This document shows positions 55,849 through 64,000 of a stretch of 64,000 nucleotides of DNA, one piece after another. The translations under genes and the position numbers were made by a program. Origin of the DNA: Corallococcus sp. NCRR (lineage in GTDB: Bacteria; Myxococcota; Myxococcia; Myxococcales; Myxococcaceae); NCBI RefSeq assembly GCF_026965535.1, contig NZ_CP114039.1, positions 2,604,001-2,668,000 of the forward strand. Reading direction: 5' to 3'. Each line of letters opens with the position of its first letter. Positions within the stretch are counted from its first letter, which is position 1. The notes beneath the pieces are model-generated. The model had not been told where the DNA came from. It was given only the letters and a program-made list of their open reading frames with translations, and did not search any database.

Positions 55849-58113
55849 ATGGGGTGGGCCGTCGCCGTCGCCGTGCTGTTGTCGGCTTCGCCCACCTTCG
55901 TCACGCGGGGCGATGTGACGCCGGAGGCGGACCTGCGCCGTGAGGTCCAGGCCGCCTGGACGTCCCTGGAGACTCAGTACGCGGCGCAGGCGGGAGGCCT
56001 TCCGACGAGGGCCCCCGCCACCGTGACGATCCAGAAGGGCACGTCGCTGACTCCCGAGCGCAACGCGCAGGGCCGGCCCGGCGTGGTGGAGCTGCGGCAG
56101 AACACGCCCGGCGTGCTGGACGCGAGGACGCGCACGGCGCTGCGGCACGAGCTGGCGCACCAACTGCTGTGGTGGGCCTGTCCCGCGTCCAGCGAGGACC
56201 GCCTCTTCCACGAAGCCTTCGCGCTGACGGTGAGCGGAGAGCTGCCCGCGTGGCGCGACGGGCCGTACCTGTCGCTGTCGCGCGCGGCGAAGGAGGTGGC
56301 GAGCGCGCCAGCGGTGGACACGTCGCGAGCGAGGCGGGGACTGGCCCGCATCCTGGGAGAGCACACGGGGTTTCCCGCCGCGCTGACGCGCAGGCTGCGC
56401 CAGTGTCATGACGGAGCGCGGTGGGCAGCGCCCCTGACGGTGGAGGAGCTGGCGGACGTGGCGGTGCTCGCGCCCGCGCCGGCCACGGTGGTGGTGAGCC
56501 GGCACTCGGGAGAAGTGCTGTTCTCGGAGGGAGACGTGCGCCGCGCGGTGCCCTACGGCTCCGCGCTCAAGCCGTTCCTGTACGCGGCGGGGACGCCCGA
56601 AGGTGCGGGACGTGCTGCTGCGGAAGCCAACGCGCCTCCACTGCTCGCGCCGCGCAGGGGCGTGCAGGAGTGGGCTTGCGGCGCGGGGCTGCCTCCGAAG
56701 GTGGATGCACGGATGGCGCTCCTGCGCTCGTGCAACGGCTGGTTCCTGGACTGGGAGGCCACGGGCCTTGCTCCCAAGGCCTTCGGTGTCTGGGGCCCGG
56801 TGCTGTCCTCCGTGGGCCTCACCGGTCTGCCCTCGGACATGACGGAGGCCATCGGGCTCCGCTCCGCGCATGGCCTGTCTCCATGGGGCATGGCGCAGGC
56901 GTACCGCTTGCTCGCGGAGGCGCGGCCGGACGTGCTCGCGCTCCTCACCGGCAACGTGGATGAAGGCACGCTCAGCGGCCTCTCCACGTCCAAGGCCCTC
57001 AAGGGCGTCGCCACCAAGACGGGCACCGTGCGCGACGCCGCGAGCCGCCCCCAGTTCGGATGGATCGCCGCCGTGGACGCGGACCTCGTCGCCGTCATCG
57101 TGCGGCCCGGCAAGATGCCCCGGCACTTCGTGGATGAGCTCCCCGCGCTCCTCTCCCGCGTGCGCCGGCAGGCGGGACTGGACGCCGCGCGCGTGCAGGT
57201 GCTCGGCCTGTTGCCCTCTTCGATCGTGGAGGCCCGCTGCGCGGGCTCGGGCTTCTCCCTGGACGATGGCGTTCCTCGCGCCGCGCCACCGGACTTCTCG
57301 CGCCTGGACGCGCTCACCGCGAAAGGGCCCGCCGTCTGCCTGGGCAGCCCGTGGCGCGTGCGCTTCCCGGACGGCCCCGACGGTGGCCGCGATTACGCGG
57401 GCGTCTTCACCTGGTCGACGCCTCCGCCGTACCGCCCGCCCCCCGGCGTGCCCACCACGCCCAGCGCGCTCAAGGCCCGGCGCGGATCCGACTTCGTCTT
57501 CCGCACCACGCGCGTGCAGTACACCGCCGGCGTCGTCGCCGCCGAGGACGTCACGCTCCAGGGCGAAGCCCGCGTCGCCCTGGCCCGCGTCGCCGCGCAC
57601 AACGAGCGCCACGCCGACACCCGCCACCCCGGCCGCGCCCTCTGCGACACCACCCACTGCCAGGCCTTCCGCGGCACCGTGCGCATCCGCCCGGAAGAGA
57701 CCCGCGCCCTCCAACTCCCGCCCCTGAAGTGGGACGCCTGGCTCACCTTCTCGCAGGGCGGCGCCACCCCGTGGCGCGAAGCCCGTTCCCGCTCGGAGGT
57801 GGAGGCCCTGCTGGGCAGGAACCTCGTCTCCCTGCGCTTCGAATCCGGCCGCGTGCGCTACCTGCGCACCGAAGGCACCCCCGCCGCGCCCTACGAGGAC
57901 GCGCGCTCCCTCCCGTGCGACACCCTGCGCGCCGGCCTGAAGCTCCCCTCCTGCCCCCAGCGCGCCTCCTTCGACGGCCCCCAGGTCCTCTTCGAAGGTC
58001 AGGGCCGGGGCCACGGCGAGGGCCTGGACGTCGAAGCCGCCAAGGCCAGTCCCGGCCTCTCCAGCGACGCGCTCCTGGAGCGTGCCTACGGCGCCCGGCC
58101 TCCCACCCCTTGA
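55849..58113 (+). CDS. yfaQ: YfaQ-like DUF2300 protein with PBP-like and SpoIID-like regions
   Basis: This 754-residue exported protein has three recognisable regions. First, residues about 90-130 carry LRHELAH (100-104) and FHEAFA (Glu122), a gluzincin-like HExxH plus Glu. Second, about 210-420 has the three transpeptidase motifs in order: SALK (238-241), SCN (294-296) and KTGT (390-393). Third, about 540-750 has SpoIID-like elements CDTTHCQAFRG (599 onward) and GRGHGEGLD near the C-terminus. Each family acts on peptidoglycan or its peptides, so a cell-wall role is likely; activity is untested. It begins 3 nt after the macroglobulin stop and is the last gene of the operon. Confidence 0.82.
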   Translation: MGWAVAVAVLLSASPTFVTRGDVTPEADLRREVQAAWTSLETQYAAQAGGLPTRAPATVTIQKGTSLTPERNAQGRPGVVELRQNTPGVLDARTRTALRHELAHQLLWWACPASSEDRLFHEAFALTVSGELPAWRDGPYLSLSRAAKEVASAPAVDTSRARRGLARILGEHTGFPAALTRRLRQCHDGARWAAPLTVEELADVAVLAPAPATVVVSRHSGEVLFSEGDVRRAVPYGSALKPFLYAAGTPEGAGRAAAEANAPPLLAPRRGVQEWACGAGLPPKVDARMALLRSCNGWFLDWEATGLAPKAFGVWGPVLSSVGLTGLPSDMTEAIGLRSAHGLSPWGMAQAYRLLAEARPDVLALLTGNVDEGTLSGLSTSKALKGVATKTGTVRDAASRPQFGWIAAVDADLVAVIVRPGKMPRHFVDELPALLSRVRRQAGLDAARVQVLGLLPSSIVEARCAGSGFSLDDGVPRAAPPDFSRLDALTAKGPAVCLGSPWRVRFPDGPDGGRDYAGVFTWSTPPPYRPPPGVPTTPSALKARRGSDFVFRTTRVQYTAGVVAAEDVTLQGEARVALARVAAHNERHADTRHPGRALCDTTHCQAFRGTVRIRPEETRALQLPPLKWDAWLTFSQGGATPWREARSRSEVEALLGRNLVSLRFESGRVRYLRTEGTPAAPYEDARSLPCDTLRAGLKLPSCPQRASFDGPQVLFEGQGRGHGEGLDVEAAKASPGLSSDALLERAYGARPPTP

Positions 58114-58147
58114 GTCCCCCAGCCGCAACCCCCACCCACACCCACCG

Positions 58148-58174
58148 GGTTTCCCTTTACCCACTCGGGAAACC
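58148..58174 (+). terminator. Hairpin ending the macroglobulin operon
   Basis: GGTTTCCC (58148-58155) pairs with GGGAAACC (58167-58174) over an 11-nt loop, 35 nt after the last stop of the operon. A second small repeat, CACG-AAAAA-CGTG, follows. No long T-run. Confidence 0.5.
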
Positions 58175-58186
58175 ACGAAAAACGTG

Positions 58187-58216
58187 CTGACACGGGCCTC
58201 GAATCACAGCTATTAC
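58187..58216 (+). promoter_or_regulatory. Putative promoter of the 58255 gene
   Basis: CTGACA (58187-58192) and TATTAC (58211-58216) with an 18-bp spacer lie in the only AT-rich stretch here, 38 nt before the start codon. Confidence 0.35.
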
Positions 58217-58254
58217 GTAAGAATACCGTAGCGCTGTTTGGTTTGAGGGGCCCA

Positions 58255-59286
58255 ATGGCGGAAGGGTTGAGCGAGGCGGAGGCCACGCGGCGCGCTTTGG
58301 AGGCGTTGCCGGAGGGCCTTCGGGTGCGCTGGGTCCAGGAGGGCCGCGGGGCCTGGGTGCTGGGCTGCCAGGACTCGAGGCCGAACCTGCACGCCCCCCG
58401 GGGCGAGGACGTGCTCATCCAGGGCGAGCTGTGGCTGCTGGGCGCGCGCTACGTGGAGGGCGCGGTGCCGCGAGGCGCCCTGCGGGTGTGGCTCCTGGAA
58501 GGCCCCGTGCGGCACGTGCTGGCCTCGCGCGTGGCGGTGGGCGGCGAGGACCTGACGCTGGGGCTGGGGCCTCCCGGGGCGCGGGTGCCTTCGGCGCGCG
58601 TGGTGTGTCAGCGCGTGGAGTGGCGGCCGTACTCGGTCGCGAACGCGGCGCCGCTGGCGGCGGCCTTCGTGGACCTGTGGCGGAGCCTGGGCCGGGGCTC
58701 GCGGCTGGAGCGGCTGGGGCTGGAGGTGGACGGCACGGTGGAGGGCCCCGCGCGCGTGTCCCCCTTCGTGGAGGTGGAGCCGGACCGCAAGGGCGGCCGC
58801 CGCTCCCCGACGCGCCACCCGCTGCCCCCCTTCGTGGCGGCCACGGCGGACGTGCTGCGCGACTGCCGCCTGTGGCTGCGTGCGACGGCGCACGCGCTGA
58901 CCCGCGAGCCGCCCTTCCTTCGCGAGGTGTACCTGCCCTCCCCTTCGTCCGGAGACGGCGAGCCCCTGGCGCTCCAGGCCACGGCCGCGAGTGAATCCCT
59001 GAGCGCGTTGCTGGAGCGGCGGCTGCGCTGGGCGGAAGGGTGGCTGTCCCCGTCCGCGCTGCTGGAGCTGGAGGTGTCGCGCACGGTGCCCGAGGGCGTG
59101 GGCGCCGGGGCCTGCTGGCTCACCGCGCGCTTCGAGCAGGCGCAGACGGGCGGGACGTCCACCACCGTCACGCTGGTCGACACGCCCAGCTTCTCCTCGG
59201 AGGTGCTGGCGCTCTTGCGCGGCTGGGCCCAGGCCACGGCGCAGGGGCGCGGCGCCGTGGCGCGCGGCCTGTTGCCCGTGGAGTGA
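58255..59286 (+). CDS. Hypothetical protein
   Basis: This 343-residue, probably cytoplasmic protein is not recognised. It has no signal or membrane helices and alternates Arg/Glu-rich helices with Val-rich strands. The C-terminal third includes LLERRLRWAEGWLSPSALLELEVSR and a final beta strand FEQAQTGGTSTTVTLVDTPSF. The ATG at 58255 has GAGGGG upstream; a TTG at 58243 is less likely. It is separated from the macroglobulin operon by a hairpin and a promoter-like sequence, so it is probably independent. Confidence 0.65.
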   Translation: MAEGLSEAEATRRALEALPEGLRVRWVQEGRGAWVLGCQDSRPNLHAPRGEDVLIQGELWLLGARYVEGAVPRGALRVWLLEGPVRHVLASRVAVGGEDLTLGLGPPGARVPSARVVCQRVEWRPYSVANAAPLAAAFVDLWRSLGRGSRLERLGLEVDGTVEGPARVSPFVEVEPDRKGGRRSPTRHPLPPFVAATADVLRDCRLWLRATAHALTREPPFLREVYLPSPSSGDGEPLALQATAASESLSALLERRLRWAEGWLSPSALLELEVSRTVPEGVGAGACWLTARFEQAQTGGTSTTVTLVDTPSFSSEVLALLRGWAQATAQGRGAVARGLLPVE

Positions 59287-59418
59287 CACGGCTTCATCCC
59301 GCGCGCCTCGTGCCCCGCGGGGTGGGGCGCTCGGCCAGGCGGCCCTGGCACCCCGCTTCCGCGTCCACACCTTGCTCCCGTCGAATTCATCCGCGGCAAA
59401 GCGGGGGAGGCAGGAGCC

Positions 59419-60102
59419 ATGAGCAAGATGAACTGGAAGGCGCGTGCGGTGACGGCGGCGGTCGTGACGGGGCTGATGGGCTTCTCCGCCCACGCCGAGG
59501 ATCAGTCCAAGCAGGAAAAGCAGGAGATGAAGCAGGGCAAGGCCGTGGGTGAGGCCGCCGCCAAGCGCGTGCAGTACGTGGGCAAGCTGGCCGTCTTCAA
59601 CAACCGGCAGATCAAGCTGGCGCGGCTCGCGGAGCAGCAGGCGACGGATCCGCAGGTGAAGGAGTTCGCCACCAAGCTGCGCGAGGACCACGAGAACAGC
59701 CAGAGCCAGCTGCGCACCTGGGCCGAGCAGAAGAAGATGCAGATCAGTGCCCTCAGCGACAGCAACGTCACCTCCGAGGACCAGACGGGCGTGGGCGGCT
59801 CCGGCGTCCAGGAGGGCTACCAGGAGAAGATGAAGGGCACCGGCGAGAAGCTGGGCAAGGCCATCGACAAGTCGAACGAGGAGTACAACAAGCTCCAGGC
59901 GAAGCAGGGGCCTGAGTTCGACAAGGCCTTCCTGACGCGCATCGCGGAGGACCAGAAGAAGGGCAAGGACATCCTCGAAGAGGGCCGCAAGGAGTACAAG
60001 AACGACGCCGGCTTCCTGGCGCTCCTGAGCGACACCGAGCGCACCGTCCGCGGCAACGAGACGCAGGCGAAGGAGCTCGAGAAGGAGATGAAGAAGAAGT
60101 AG
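59419..60102 (+). CDS. Exported DUF4142 protein
   Basis: This 227-residue protein has a signal peptide (AVTAAVVTGLMGFSAHA) and a long helical DUF4142 domain: KLAVFNNRQIKLARLAEQQATDPQVKEFATKLREDHENSQSQL at about 57-99 and a second helical pair near the C-terminus. It is highly charged (Lys/Glu) and lacks Cys. DUF4142 proteins are small exported ferritin-like-fold proteins without a fixed role. GGAGGCAGGAG lies before the ATG. It is probably monocistronic: 132 bp of non-coding sequence precede it. Confidence 0.85.
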   Translation: MSKMNWKARAVTAAVVTGLMGFSAHAEDQSKQEKQEMKQGKAVGEAAAKRVQYVGKLAVFNNRQIKLARLAEQQATDPQVKEFATKLREDHENSQSQLRTWAEQKKMQISALSDSNVTSEDQTGVGGSGVQEGYQEKMKGTGEKLGKAIDKSNEEYNKLQAKQGPEFDKAFLTRIAEDQKKGKDILEEGRKEYKNDAGFLALLSDTERTVRGNETQAKELEKEMKKK

Positions 60103-60181
60103 TGCCCGCGTGTGTAGCGCGGTGGGCGTCGGGCCGACGGGCCGGTTGACTCGGCCGGGTCCGGCGCCTATCCCCTCGCGG

Positions 60182-61153
60182 ATGCGCACGGCACTCGCGG
60201 CGATGGGAGTGACATTCGGGGGGCTGCTGAGCGCGTGTCTCGCGACCGCGCCAGTGGCCTCCGCGGTGCCCTCCGAGGGAGTGACGCCCGCGGGCCCCTT
60301 CGTCGACGACGCGCGCCCCCTCTTCGAAGGCTGTGTCCCCGTCCCGGACAGCGCCACGTCCCGCACGTACCGCTGCGGCACGCTCTCCGTGTGGCTGCAC
60401 GAACAGCCCGGATTGAGCGAGGCCCAGGCCGTGGACGCCGGCCGCACCCGCGTGCATGCCCGGCTGGGCCCGGGCCTCACTGAAGCCCGGGGCGAGCTGC
60501 CGCTCGGCGGACAGCCGCACCCGTCCCTGCGCTTCGAGCAGTGCTCCGGTGAGAACACCTGCACGGTGGGCGGCTACGTCACGGCGGTGACACCCTCCGC
60601 GGGCCACGTGCGGCAGCTGGGCTGCGTGGTGCGCGGCGACCTCCGCGCGGGACTGGGCCGGTGCCTGGAGCTGTTCGCGTACCTGGCCACGCGGGGCAAT
60701 CCGGAGGGCGACACGCTGTCACCTTCCGCGCTCGTCACACCGCCCCGGCTGCCGTGGCGGGTGCTGTTCGTGCCGGAGGGCTGTGAGGTCGCGGACTCGA
60801 CGACGCGCGCGGGGAGGATCCGCTGCGCCGCGTCCACCTTCTCCTGGAGCCTCTTCCGTCCGGTGGCGCCGGGCTCGGGGCAGGTGGAGCGCTGGCGCGA
60901 CCGGAGCTCGGAGGAGCTGCGCGACGCGCTCCCGGGAGCCCGCCCGGTGGAGGTGCGCGACTGCTACGTGGAGGGCCAGGCCACGCGCTGCGTCCGCTTC
61001 ACCGCGCCCGCCCCGGAGGGTGGAGGTGACGTCCAGGTCTGGACCGGCGGCGTGGACCACCAGGGCTGGGGCCTGTTCGCGGCGTGCAGTCTCCCGACGA
61101 GTACGGCCTCCCTCTTTCCAACCGCCTGCAATGGCGTGTTCGCTCCGCGCTGA
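60182..61153 (+). CDS. Hypothetical lipoprotein
   Basis: This 323-residue protein has a signal peptide with lipobox LSAC (about residue 20) and a Cys-rich extracytoplasmic part with regularly placed Cys pairs (FEGCVPVP, TYRCGTL, QCSGENTCTVGG, LGCVVRGD). No family is recognised. The start is the ATG at 60182, which begins the signal. It ends 6 nt before the ABC transporter ATPase gene and may be expressed with it, but its composition does not suggest a transport role. Confidence 0.6.
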   Translation: MRTALAAMGVTFGGLLSACLATAPVASAVPSEGVTPAGPFVDDARPLFEGCVPVPDSATSRTYRCGTLSVWLHEQPGLSEAQAVDAGRTRVHARLGPGLTEARGELPLGGQPHPSLRFEQCSGENTCTVGGYVTAVTPSAGHVRQLGCVVRGDLRAGLGRCLELFAYLATRGNPEGDTLSPSALVTPPRLPWRVLFVPEGCEVADSTTRAGRIRCAASTFSWSLFRPVAPGSGQVERWRDRSSEELRDALPGARPVEVRDCYVEGQATRCVRFTAPAPEGGGDVQVWTGGVDHQGWGLFAACSLPTSTASLFPTACNGVFAPR

Positions 61154-61159
61154 AGGGTC

Positions 61160-61918
61160 GTGGCGTTCGTGTTCCTCCTGGAAGGCGTGTCCAAGCGCTT
61201 CGGTGCCGCGCAGGCCCTGCACCCGCTGGACTTGAATCTACCCAAGGGCGCCACCACGGTGCTCATCGGCCCCAGCGGCTGCGGGAAGTCCACGCTGCTG
61301 CGGCTGCTCAACGGCCTGCTCCGGCCCGACACCGGCCGCGTGCGCTTCGACGGACAGCCCCTGCCGGAGGACGCGGACGCGCTGCTCGCCGTGCGCCAGC
61401 GCGTGGGCTACGCGCTCCAGGGCGGAGGCCTGTTCCCGCACCTCACCGGCGCCCGGAACGTCACGCTGATGGCGCGGCACCTGCGCTGGCCGGAGGCGCG
61501 GATCCGCGAGCGGCTGGCACAGTTGATGGACCTGACGCGCTTCCCGGCGGATGCACTGGAGCGCTTCCCGGGAGAACTCTCCGGAGGCCAGCGGCAGCGC
61601 GTGGCGCTGATGCGCGCGCTGATGCTGGACCCGGACGTGCTGCTGCTGGATGAACCCCTGGGCGCGTTGGATCCGCTGGTGCGCCATGACCTCCAGACGG
61701 ACCTGCGCGGCATCTTCGAGCGGCTGGGCAAGACGGTGGTGCTCGTCACGCACGACCTGGCGGAGGCCGCCTTCCTGGGCGACGGCATCGTGCTGATGCG
61801 CGAGGGCCAGGTGGTGCAGCAGGGCACGCTGGACGACCTGGAGTCGCGGCCCGCGGATCCGTTCGTCACGCGGTTCATCCAGGCGCAGCGCCCGTTGCCC
61901 CTGCGGAGGCCAGGATGA
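61160..61918 (+). CDS. ABC transporter ATPase, glycine betaine/quaternary amine type
   Basis: This 252-residue ATPase has Walker A GPSGCGKSTLLRLLNGLL, signature LSGGQRQRVALMRALM, Walker B VLLLDEPLGALD and switch His in VTHDLAEA. It lacks the C-terminal CBS domains of OpuCA/ProV-like regulated forms. It overlaps the start of the next gene by 4 nt, which encodes a substrate-binding/permease fusion, so together they form an importer. The start is a GTG at 61160. Confidence 0.9.
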   Translation: MAFVFLLEGVSKRFGAAQALHPLDLNLPKGATTVLIGPSGCGKSTLLRLLNGLLRPDTGRVRFDGQPLPEDADALLAVRQRVGYALQGGGLFPHLTGARNVTLMARHLRWPEARIRERLAQLMDLTRFPADALERFPGELSGGQRQRVALMRALMLDPDVLLLDEPLGALDPLVRHDLQTDLRGIFERLGKTVVLVTHDLAEAAFLGDGIVLMREGQVVQQGTLDDLESRPADPFVTRFIQAQRPLPLRRPG

Positions 61919-63408
61919 TGCGCGCGCTGTCGCTGGCGTGGCTGCTGTGGCTCGCTGTCGCGTGCACGAGCACCGAAGGAGGCAGCGGGCCCCAGGTGCG
62001 CGTGGGGTCCAAGAAGTTCACCGAGTCCGTCATCCTCGGGGAGATGGTGACGCAGGTGGCGAAGGACGCGGGCGCGCGGGCGTCGCACCGGCGCGAGCTG
62101 GGCGGCACCACGGTGCTGTGGGAGGCGCTGCGCCGGGGCGAGCTGGATGTCTATCCCGAGTACACCGGCACGCTGCGCCAGGAGTTGCTCGTGGGCCGCG
62201 CGCTGCCGGACGACGACGCGCTGAGGAAGGCGCTCGCGGACGAAGGCCTGCGGATGAGCGCGCCGCTGGGCTTCAACAACACCTACGCGCTGGGCATGAA
62301 GGAAGCGGAGGCCCAGCGGCTGGGCATCCGCCGCATCTCCGACTTGAAGGCGCACCCGGAGCTGCGCGTGGGCTTCAGCAACGAGTTCATGCAGCGGGGC
62401 GACGGCTGGCCCGCGCTGCGCGACGCGTACGGCCTGCCCCAGCGCGACGTGCGCGGCCTGGACCACGACCTGGCGTACCGGGGCATGGAGAGCGGGGCCA
62501 TCCAGCTCACGGACCTGTACTCCACGGACGCGGAGATCGCCGCCTACGGCTTGCGCGTGCTGGAGGACGACCGGCACCACTTCCCCGCGTACGACGCCGT
62601 GCTCCTCTACCGCGCGGACCTGGAGACCCGTGCGCCCCAAGTGGCCCAGGCGCTGCGCCGGCTGGAGGGCTCGCTGACGGAGGCGAAGATGGTCCAGCTC
62701 AACGCCCGCGCGCGGCTGGAGCATGTGCCGGAGGCCCAGGTGGCGGCGGACTTCCTCCAGGCTTCATTCGGCCTGACGACGGAGGTGCGCACGGACGGGC
62801 GGGGGGCACGCATCTGGCAGCGCACGCGCGAGCACCTGTTCCTCGTGGGGCTGTCGCTGATGGCGGCCATCGCGCTCGCCATCCCGCTGGGTGTGGTGGC
62901 CGCTCGACGTCCGCGCCTGGGGCAGGGCGTGCTGGGCCTCTCCAGCGTCATCCAGACGGTGCCGTCGCTGGCGCTGCTGGTGTTCATGATTCCGCTGCTG
63001 GGTATCGGCTCGAAGCCGGCCATCGCGGCGCTGTTCCTCTACAGCCTGCTGCCCATCGTGCGGAACACGGCGGCGGGGCTCCAGGGCATCCCGTGGGAGG
63101 TGCGCGAGTCCGCGGAGGCGCTGGGCCTGCCGTCCGGCGCGAGGCTCTGGCGCATCGAGCTGCCCATGGCGGCGGCCTCCATCCTCGCGGGTATCCAGAC
63201 GGCGGCGGTCATCAACGTGGGCACCGCCACGCTGGGCGCGCTGGTGGGCGCGGGCGGCTACGGCCAGCCCATCCTCACCGGCATCCGCCTGGACGACGTG
63301 GGGCTCATCTTGGAAGGCGCGGTGCCCGCGGCGGTGCTCGCGCTCGCGGTCAGCGGCCTCTTCGAGGCGGTGGCGCGCGTGCTGGTGCCTCGCGGGCTGC
63401 GCGGCTGA
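61915..63408 (+). CDS. Substrate-binding/permease fusion of a quaternary-amine ABC importer
   Basis: This 497-residue protein starts with a lipoprotein-like signal (LWLAVACTS). An OpuAC/ProX-like binding domain follows (about 25-290), with VGSKKFTESVILGEMVTQ, GELDVYPEYTGTL and DLYSTDAEIAAYGLRVLEDD. A permease domain (about 305-490) has five or so membrane helices and the EAA-like loop ESAEALGLPSGARLWRIELP. Related fusions (EgtU, OpuC types) usually carry the permease first and the binding domain last; here the order is reversed. Betaine, choline or ergothioneine are family substrates, not distinguishable from sequence. It is coupled to the ATPase gene by ATGA-type overlap. Confidence 0.88.
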   Translation: MMRALSLAWLLWLAVACTSTEGGSGPQVRVGSKKFTESVILGEMVTQVAKDAGARASHRRELGGTTVLWEALRRGELDVYPEYTGTLRQELLVGRALPDDDALRKALADEGLRMSAPLGFNNTYALGMKEAEAQRLGIRRISDLKAHPELRVGFSNEFMQRGDGWPALRDAYGLPQRDVRGLDHDLAYRGMESGAIQLTDLYSTDAEIAAYGLRVLEDDRHHFPAYDAVLLYRADLETRAPQVAQALRRLEGSLTEAKMVQLNARARLEHVPEAQVAADFLQASFGLTTEVRTDGRGARIWQRTREHLFLVGLSLMAAIALAIPLGVVAARRPRLGQGVLGLSSVIQTVPSLALLVFMIPLLGIGSKPAIAALFLYSLLPIVRNTAAGLQGIPWEVRESAEALGLPSGARLWRIELPMAAASILAGIQTAAVINVGTATLGALVGAGGYGQPILTGIRLDDVGLILEGAVPAAVLALAVSGLFEAVARVLVPRGLRG

Positions 63409-63411
63409 GCG

Positions 63412-64000
63412 CTACACCGGCTCCACGTGGGAGGCCGGCTCGGCGGCGGGCTCCAGGCGCGGTGCGTCCTCCGCGAGCCCCGCCGCGCACAGCCGCACCA
63501 CGCACATCCACACGCAGTCCGCGAGCAGCAGGTGCACCAGCTGCATCGTCACGGGCGCCAGCAGCACCAGGTTGATGATGCCCGCGCACAGCTGCGCGAC
63601 GTACACGCCGGTGAGCCACGCCGAGGCGCGCCGCACGTCCGGCGAGGGCCGCAGCCGCGCCACCTGACGGCCGCCGAACACCAGCAGCGCGCCCATGGCC
63701 ACCGCGATGGCCGGGTGGAACACGCGCAGGCGCAACAGCACGTGCGCCGTCTCGGACAGGTCCTGCTCGAAGCCGTGCGTGAGGCTGGTGGCGGGGAAGA
63801 GCGTGTCGCCCAGCGCGGCCACCGCGCCGCTGATGCCCAGCACCAGCATGCCGACGATGCTCCCGCCCAAGAGCGCGCCCACCACGCCCTGGCCCTGGAG
63901 CACCATGCGCGCGCGGCCCTTGGAGGCCCACACCACCAGCGTCTGCGCGCCCACCAGGAGGAAGGTGTTGGTCAGGTGCACGCCCATCCACACCGCGCGG
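63412..64000 (-). CDS. ctaA: Heme A synthase (COX15/CtaA family), C-terminal part, cut by the window edge
   Basis: This is the 3' part of a minus-strand gene whose start lies beyond the right edge. At least four membrane helices are visible, with the family's His residues: HLTNTFLLVG near the edge, FHPAIAVAMG and QLVHLLLAD, which in CtaA bind the second heme. The enzyme converts heme O to heme A for cytochrome oxidase. The last residues are Ala/Pro-rich. The stop is 1 nt from that of the ABC importer on the other strand. Confidence 0.83.
   Translation of the reverse strand, partial: RAVWMGVHLTNTFLLVGAQTLVVWASKGRARMVLQGQGVVGALLGGSIVGMLVLGISGAVAALGDTLFPATSLTHGFEQDLSETAHVLLRLRVFHPAIAVAMGALLVFGGRQVARLRPSPDVRRASAWLTGVYVAQLCAGIINLVLLAPVTMQLVHLLLADCVWMCVVRLCAAGLAEDAPRLEPAAEPASHVEPV

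Noticed and set aside
51100-58176. Open frame of more than 2300 codons on the minus strand across the macroglobulin operon
   Set aside because: It is antisense to well-supported genes, very rich in Arg, His, Ala and Gly, and shows no domain. At about 70% GC, reverse frames often stay open by codon bias.

Overview
The window is about 70% G+C, almost fully coding, and reads as chromosome of a myxobacterium, probably in the Myxococcus/Corallococcus group. The signs are a DUF2378 gene (a family I know only from myxobacteria), a eukaryote-like Ser/Thr kinase, many secreted lipoproteins and metalloproteases, a stand-alone ClpX-like ATPase and heavy GC3 codon bias. I see no tRNA, rRNA or CRISPR array.

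Layout. 0.1-4.0 kb: nucleotide-exchange-type MFS transporter, Tat-lipoprotein epimerase and type II NADH dehydrogenase. 4.2-9.2 kb: a lower-GC restriction-modification island on the minus strand (Vsr, C5 methyltransferase and two different Eco29kI-like GIY-YIG nucleases). An IS701-family element with intact ends and a TTAG target duplication sits in the last codons of the second nuclease. 9.3-14.1 kb: a single 1587-residue polypeptide joining topoisomerase III to a RecQ helicase with an HRDC domain. 14.4-29.7 kb: ordinary chromosomal genes (metallo-beta-lactamase fold enzyme, astacin-like lipoprotein, DUF5335, ClpX-like ATPase, trehalohydrolase, discoidin protein, M20 peptidase, VOC protein, Ser/Thr kinase, ABC-2 exporter, EttA). 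29.7-34.6 kb: a second lower-GC accessory block with an AAA ATPase/Toprim-like pair, an M43 protease and several small unknown genes, followed by a decayed HEAT-like gene. 35-47.7 kb: ATP-grasp ligase, DUF2378, esterase, a run encoding a helix-hairpin-helix envelope protein, a lamin-tail lipoprotein and a staphylococcal-nuclease-like lipoprotein, then a PAS histidine kinase, TerC and a low-molecular-weight phosphatase/ArsC-like protein. 48-58.1 kb: a tightly coupled five-gene operon of the yfaP/yfaT/yfaA/yfaS/yfaQ families built around an alpha-2-macroglobulin with an intact CLEQ thioester motif. 58-64 kb: unknown genes, DUF4142, a quaternary-amine-type ABC importer with a substrate-binding/permease fusion, and the C-terminal part of a heme A synthase.

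The parts most worth attention are (1) the macroglobulin operon, whose YfaQ-like member combines an HExxH motif, penicillin-binding-protein motifs and a SpoIID-like segment, and whose YfaT-like member looks like an NlpC/P60 cysteine peptidase; (2) the TopIII-RecQ fusion; (3) one methyltransferase served by two Eco29kI-type nucleases; (4) the AAA/Toprim pair, a possible defence module; (5) the helix-hairpin-helix / lamin-tail / nuclease run, a possible extracellular DNA-handling system. All family assignments come from reading motifs, without database searches.
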